The notes beneath the pieces are model-generated. The model worked only from the letters and a program-made list of their open reading frames with translations. It did no database searches and was not told the DNA's origin. Shown in pieces: positions 59,915-64,000 of a DNA stretch of 64,000 nt (position 1 is the stretch's first letter; every line of letters starts with the position of its first letter). A program made the position numbers and the translations under genes. The DNA is from Rhodocyclaceae bacterium (GTDB lineage: Bacteria > Pseudomonadota > Gammaproteobacteria > Burkholderiales > Rhodocyclaceae), in NCBI GenBank assembly GCA_023230455.1, contig JALNXH010000009.1, forward strand, positions 62,001-126,000, written 5' to 3'.

Positions 59915-61171
59915 ATGAACGCTCGCACCGCAACCCTGCCCGACGTCGTCGCCCTGCTGAAGCCCGGCATGTCGGTTTTCGTACCGGGCATGTCCGGCGA
60001 ATCGCAGGCTTTTTTCGAGGCCCTGCAAAGCAACCCGGAAAAAGCCGCCGGGGTGCGTTTTCTCGGTGTGCATTTTCCCGAAATCAACCGCAACGATTAC
60101 CTCGGCCTGCATCCTCAGGCCCGCCAGCGCGCCTATTTCATGATGCCGCAGGTGCGCAGTGGCGCACTGGAAGGCCGCGCCGAGCTGATGCCGCTCGACT
60201 ATCTCGGTACGCTGCGCGATGTGAAGCAGCAGCAGGTCGATATGGCGATCGCCCAGGTCAGCCCGCCGGATGCCGACGGCAATATGAGCCTTGGTCTGAA
60301 CTACGATTTCCTCCCCGCGGTCTGGCACAACGCACGGATCAAGGTCGCTCACATCAACCCCGGCCTGCTGCGGACGCGAGGCTCGTTCGGCATCAAGGCA
60401 GCAGACTGCGACTTCATCTGCGAAGCCGAATCGAACCTGATCACCTATGACGGCGGCGAACCGAACCAAGAGTTGACCGATATCGCCACGGGCATCGCCG
60501 GCATCATGCGCGACGGCGACACGTTGCAGGTCGGCATCGGCAAGATGCAGGTGGCGATCATGCGCGGCCTGACCGGCCACCGCCGCCTGCGCATTTACTC
60601 CGGCATGGTCACCGAAGCGGCGCTGCCGCTGATCGACGCTGGCGTGATCGCGGGCGAAGGCGCCATCGAAGCCGGCGTCGCGCTCGGCAACGAGGAACTC
60701 TATCGCCGCGTCGGCGAAGACAAGACCTTCTATTTCCGCCCGGTCAGCGAAACGCACGACATCCGCCGCGTCGCGGCGATCCCGAATTTCGTTTCGGTCA
60801 ATGCGGCAATCGAGATCGATCTGTTCGGCCAGGTCAACTGCGACTCGATCGACGGCAAACTGCTCGCCGGCGTCGGCGGCATGCCGGCCTTTGTACAAGG
60901 TGCACAACTGTCGGAAGGCGGCCGCGCCGCGTTCTGCCTGCCGGCCACCACCGGCCGCGGCAAGGTCAGCCGCATCGTTTCACGCCTCGGCCTCGGCAGC
61001 TTCGTCGGTTCGCCGCGCCATGCCGCGGACGTGGTGGTCACCGAGTTCGGCGTCGCCGAACTGCGCGGCCTGTCGCTGCATGCGCGCGCAGAAAAGCTCA
61101 TCGAGCTCGCCGCGCCGGCCTTCCGCGAGGAACTGACGGCGCAGTGGCACGCACTGCGCAGCCGCCTCTGA
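59915..61171 (+). CDS. acetyl-CoA hydrolase / CoA-transferase family protein
   Basis: 418 residues, class I CoA-transferase fold (acetyl-CoA hydrolase/4-hydroxybutyrate CoA-transferase family). Conserved blocks: VSPPDADGNMSLGLNYDF, GIAGIMRDGDTLQVGIGKMQVAIM, SGMVTEAALPLIDAG, and FVSVNAAIEIDLFGQVNCDSIDGKLLAGVGGMPAFVQGA. The C-terminus holds VVVTEFGVAELRGLS. It would move CoA between acids or hydrolyse a CoA ester after thiolysis. The substrate is unknown. A terminator separates it from the thiolase pair, so it may need its own promoter or read-through. Confidence 0.92.
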   Translation: MNARTATLPDVVALLKPGMSVFVPGMSGESQAFFEALQSNPEKAAGVRFLGVHFPEINRNDYLGLHPQARQRAYFMMPQVRSGALEGRAELMPLDYLGTLRDVKQQQVDMAIAQVSPPDADGNMSLGLNYDFLPAVWHNARIKVAHINPGLLRTRGSFGIKAADCDFICEAESNLITYDGGEPNQELTDIATGIAGIMRDGDTLQVGIGKMQVAIMRGLTGHRRLRIYSGMVTEAALPLIDAGVIAGEGAIEAGVALGNEELYRRVGEDKTFYFRPVSETHDIRRVAAIPNFVSVNAAIEIDLFGQVNCDSIDGKLLAGVGGMPAFVQGAQLSEGGRAAFCLPATTGRGKVSRIVSRLGLGSFVGSPRHAADVVVTEFGVAELRGLSLHARAEKLIELAAPAFREELTAQWHALRSRL

Positions 61172-61182
61172 TCGACTCGCGT

Positions 61183-63210
61183 CTAGAGGCTGGCCGCCAG
61201 CCTCACGCCCTGATCGATGGCGCGGCGGGCATCGATCTCGGCGGCAACGTCGGCGCCGCCGATCAGCGCCACCTGCATGCCTGCGCTGCGCAAGTCGGCT
61301 TCAAGGTCGCGCACCGATTCCTGCCCAGCGCAGATGACCACCGTATCCACGTCGAGGATCTGCGGCTCACCATTCACCCGGATGTGCAGGCCTGCATCGT
61401 CGATGCGTTCGTATTCGACCGCAGCGAGCATCTTGACCCCGCGCCGCTTGAGCGTGGCCAGACGAATCCAGCCGGTGGTCTTGGCCAGGCCGGCGCCGTG
61501 ACGGCCGCTCTTGCGCTGTAGCAGCCACACCTGCCGCGGCGACGGCTGCGGCCGCGGTGCCACCAAGCCGCCCGCAACCTGGCTGCTTGGATCGACGCCC
61601 CACTCGGCAAAAAATGCGTCGCCCGCGCTGACGCCCGGTTTTTCAACGTGGGTCAGCAACTCCGCCACGTCGAAACCGATGCCGCCGGCGCCGATGATCG
61701 CCACACGCGCGCCGGCTGTCCGACTGCCGTCGATGATTGCGCCATAGCTCGCCACCTTCGCATGATCGATCCCCGCAATTGCCGGAATGCGCGGCACTAC
61801 GCCGGTGGCGAGAACGACAACAGCGGCGCCCGACGCCCGCAAATCGGCGGCGTTGGCACGTTGCCCCAAGCGTAACTTGACGCCTGAAGTCTCGATGCGA
61901 CGACGATAGTAGTGCAGCGTGTTGTCGAACTCTTCCTTGCCGGGAATCTTGCGCGCGTAGTTGAACTGTCCGCCGATGGTGTCTGCGGCTTCGTAGAGCG
62001 TCACATCGTGGCCCCGCTCTGCGGCCGTGACGGCGAAAGCCAATCCCGCCGGCCCGGCGCCGACCACGGCGACCTTCTTCCTGTCGACAGCCGGCCTGAC
62101 GACGATCTCGGTTTCGTGACAGGCCAGCGGATTGACCAGGCAGGAACACACGCGGCCGTCGAAAATCTGGTCCAGACAGGCCTGGTTGCAGGCGATGCAG
62201 GTATTGATCTCGTCGGCACGGCCGGCTTTCGCCTTATTCACGAAATCAGGATCGGCGAGGAAGGGCCGCGCCATCGACACCATGTCCGCGTCGCCGCGGG
62301 CCAGCAGCTGCTCGGCGACTTCGGGATCGTTGATGCGGTTGGACGCAATCACGGGAATCTTCACCGCCCCCATGAGGCGGTGCGCCACGCCGGAGAAAGC
62401 CGCCCGCGGCACCATCGTGGCGATGGTGGGAATGCGCGCCTCATGCCAGCCGATACCGGTATTGATGATGCTGGCACCGGCCTGCTCGATCAGTTTCGCC
62501 AGCTGGACGATTTCCTCCCACGGGCTGCCCCCTTCGACCAGATCGAGAATCGACAGGCGGAAGATGATGATGAAGTTTTTCCCCACCGCTTCGCGCACGC
62601 GGCGCACTGTTTCGACGGCGAAGCGGAAACGGTTCTCGGCGCTGCCGCCCCACCTGTCCTGGCGCTGATTGGTGCGCAGGGCAACGAACTGATGGATCAG
62701 ATAACCCTCGGAACCCATGATCTCCACACCGTCGTAACCGACCTTTTGCGCCAGTGCGGCGGCGGACGTGTAGTCGGCCATCGTCTGTTCGATCTCCGCC
62801 TCGCTCATCGCTCGGGGCATGGCTGGGGAGATCGGCGATTGCAGGGCCGAAGGCGCAACGCCATCCGGATGGCGGGCGTAGCGGCCGGCATGCAGCAATT
62901 GCAGTGCAATGCGCCCGCCTGCCGCATGTACGGCATCGGTAATGACCCGATGATGCTCGCCGTCCTGCGCACTCTGGAATGTACCGAAGGTCGGCCAGGT
63001 ATTTCCCGCCGCATTCGGCGACAGGCCGCCGGTAACGATCAGGCCGACGCCGCCGCGCGCGCGCGCCGCATAAAATTCGGCCATTCGTGCATAGCCGTTC
63101 GGCGCCTCCTCCAGCCCCGTGTGCATGGAACCCATCAGCACCCGGTTCGGAAGCACGCAGCCGCCCAAATCAAGAGGGGCCATCAAGTGCGGATAATGTT
63201 GCGACGCCAT
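61183..63210 (-). CDS. fadH: 2,4-dienoyl-CoA reductase-like FMN/FAD/4Fe-4S flavoprotein
   Basis: 675 residues from ATG 63210 (AAGGAAGG upstream). The N-terminal old-yellow-enzyme barrel runs from HLMAPLDLGGCVLPNRVLMGSMHTGLEE to VEIMGSEGYLIHQF. A 4Fe-4S cluster motif follows, CIACNQACLDQIFDGRVCSC. The C-terminal FAD/NAD domains have VAVVGAGPAGLAFAVTAAERG and VAIIGAGGIGFDVAELL. Same layout as E. coli FadH. In degradation of complex skeletons such enzymes also reduce other conjugated enoyl-CoA or enone substrates, so the exact role is open. It converges with the CoA-transferase gene, 11 bp apart. Confidence 0.92.
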   Translation of the reverse strand: MASQHYPHLMAPLDLGGCVLPNRVLMGSMHTGLEEAPNGYARMAEFYAARARGGVGLIVTGGLSPNAAGNTWPTFGTFQSAQDGEHHRVITDAVHAAGGRIALQLLHAGRYARHPDGVAPSALQSPISPAMPRAMSEAEIEQTMADYTSAAALAQKVGYDGVEIMGSEGYLIHQFVALRTNQRQDRWGGSAENRFRFAVETVRRVREAVGKNFIIIFRLSILDLVEGGSPWEEIVQLAKLIEQAGASIINTGIGWHEARIPTIATMVPRAAFSGVAHRLMGAVKIPVIASNRINDPEVAEQLLARGDADMVSMARPFLADPDFVNKAKAGRADEINTCIACNQACLDQIFDGRVCSCLVNPLACHETEIVVRPAVDRKKVAVVGAGPAGLAFAVTAAERGHDVTLYEAADTIGGQFNYARKIPGKEEFDNTLHYYRRRIETSGVKLRLGQRANAADLRASGAAVVVLATGVVPRIPAIAGIDHAKVASYGAIIDGSRTAGARVAIIGAGGIGFDVAELLTHVEKPGVSAGDAFFAEWGVDPSSQVAGGLVAPRPQPSPRQVWLLQRKSGRHGAGLAKTTGWIRLATLKRRGVKMLAAVEYERIDDAGLHIRVNGEPQILDVDTVVICAGQESVRDLEADLRSAGMQVALIGGADVAAEIDARRAIDQGVRLAASL

Positions 63211-63424
63211 CGCCTTCCTTTCTCTAAGAGTGGGCAGACCATACTTTAGTCGGGTCGGATTGTCCGGCGTATCGGCTAGCATGACTTGCGTAAAGTAGCT
63301 TACTATCAAAAAGCACCTGCCCGCTCTTGCGGCGCGGGGTCTTTTCGGCGCAGTTTGCGGTGATCAAAATCATCTCATGCAAGCCGCCGAATTCTGAAAA
63401 CACAATATATGTGAGGGAGGTTAA

Positions 63425-64000
63425 ATGGAAGCGACCATTGCAACCAAAAAGCCCGCCGCAACGGCGGATATCAGCGGCCAGGACCAGAGCATCCTGATCA
63501 AGAGCTGGTTCACCGTCGGGTGCATTTCTTTTGCATTCATGTTCTACGTCATTTACCACTGGGTGACGGCGCCCTACTTCGGCCGGACAGTGCTCCCGCC
63601 CGGCATCGAGGTACCGCTCCAGTTCAAGATCGGCGGCCACGCCGTCGAAATCGGCATGGGCATGGTCTGGATCTATTTCATCTACACCCAGATCATCAAG
63701 CCGATCCGCGAGTCAGGGCAACCCAACACGCTGGGTCTTTGCGGCATTGCGTTCTTCTTCGCGATCTTCTGGGATCCGTCGATGAATTTCATCCAGCAGG
63801 GTTGCGTCTACAACCCCTACCTGTTCAATCTCGGCTTCCTTTCTGCCGAGATTCCGGGCTGGATGAGTCCCAACGCCCACCGCTTGCCCGAGCCCCTGCT
63901 GGCGTGGGCGGGTGGTTATCCCGGCTTTCTGATCTGGGGCTGTCTCTTCGGTCTGGCCTGCATGCGCTGGACCAAGGCAAAGGCTCCCGGAATCAACAAC
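63425..64000 (+). CDS. AveC-like (spirocyclase family) integral membrane protein, 3'-truncated
   Basis: 192 residues visible; the frame is still open at the window edge. GGAGG precedes the ATG. Four to five membrane helices, with short loops carrying the family-like pattern: GIAFFFAIFWDPSMNFIQQGCVYNPYLFNLGF, then AEIPGWMSPNAHRLPEPLLAWAGGYP, ending CLFGLACMRW. The dPxxN...YN...IPGWxSPxxH...EPLL arrangement is that of AveC relatives. AveC acts in spiroketal formation of avermectin in Streptomyces; bacterial homologues elsewhere have no proven activity. Identification is from recalled family pattern. Confidence 0.72.
   Translation, partial: MEATIATKKPAATADISGQDQSILIKSWFTVGCISFAFMFYVIYHWVTAPYFGRTVLPPGIEVPLQFKIGGHAVEIGMGMVWIYFIYTQIIKPIRESGQPNTLGLCGIAFFFAIFWDPSMNFIQQGCVYNPYLFNLGFLSAEIPGWMSPNAHRLPEPLLAWAGGYPGFLIWGCLFGLACMRWTKAKAPGINN

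Overview
The window is a dense, high-GC, single-chromosome stretch of about 58 protein genes. I see no rRNA, tRNA, CRISPR array, insertion sequence or prophage. Several features point to a betaproteobacterium, probably of the Rhodocyclales or Sterolibacteriaceae type: the DUF3579 gene beside rpsT and murJ, the exbB-exbD-lpxK-trm112-kdsB-adk block, a K+-independent H+-pyrophosphatase beside a PPi-type phosphofructokinase, and abundant CoA-ester catabolism. The placement is inferred from gene content only.

Layout. 1-2.2 kb: the end of an acyl-CoA ligase gene and a convergent enoyl-CoA hydratase. 2.2-6.8 kb: an arginine operon read leftward (argD-argF-argG) that continues into DUF2788, ppnP and yajQ, with a possible attenuator ahead of argD. 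7-8.5 kb: an orphan ParA, a small unknown gene and DUF3579. 8.6-11.5 kb: rpsT, murJ, cysK. 11.5-16.2 kb: a pyrophosphate-energy block (hppA, pfp and an ATP-type pfk). 16.2-20 kb: adk, kdsB, trm112, lpxK, exbD, exbB. 20-25 kb: signalling and scaffold genes (J-domain protein, HTH regulator, GGDEF cyclase, Sel1-repeat protein). 25.0-25.1 kb: a tight cluster of DnaA boxes. 25.3-31.3 kb: xseA, a 31-residue membrane peptide, a PuuD-like membrane protein, sodB, a thiolase, a quinone reductase and a histidine phosphatase. 31.3-33.8 kb: an AraC regulator, a DUF192 protein and RluE. 33.8-41.8 kb: the isocitrate branch point (aceK, icd, aceA) with cspA and clpS-clpA between. 41.9-45.2 kb: an SDR, a DUF1329 protein and a HAD hydrolase.

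45.4-55.3 kb is one leftward operon: icmF, thiolase, 3-hydroxyacyl-CoA dehydrogenase, acyl-CoA dehydrogenase, a B12-binding protein, an AcuI-type reductase and an enoyl-CoA hydratase. A divergent AraC gene lies at its head and a perfect palindromic terminator at its end. Read as a pathway, it would convert isobutyryl-CoA to butyryl-CoA by B12 chemistry and then oxidise that to two acetyl-CoA. The isocitrate lyase and the AceK/Icd switch in the same window would carry the acetyl-CoA through the glyoxylate shunt.

56.6-64 kb is the most unusual part. A strong sigma70-type promoter with a leader of about 340 nt drives an HMG-CoA-synthase-fold protein fused to a DUF35 zinc-ribbon/OB domain. Its fold has apparently lost the catalytic Cys and His. 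A canonical thiolase partner follows, then a run of hairpins ending in an intrinsic terminator, a CoA-transferase-family gene, a convergent 2,4-dienoyl-CoA-reductase-like flavoprotein, and the start of an AveC-like (spirocyclase family) membrane protein cut by the window edge. Similar gene sets occur in degradation of steroids and other complex carbon skeletons. The substrate here cannot be read from sequence.
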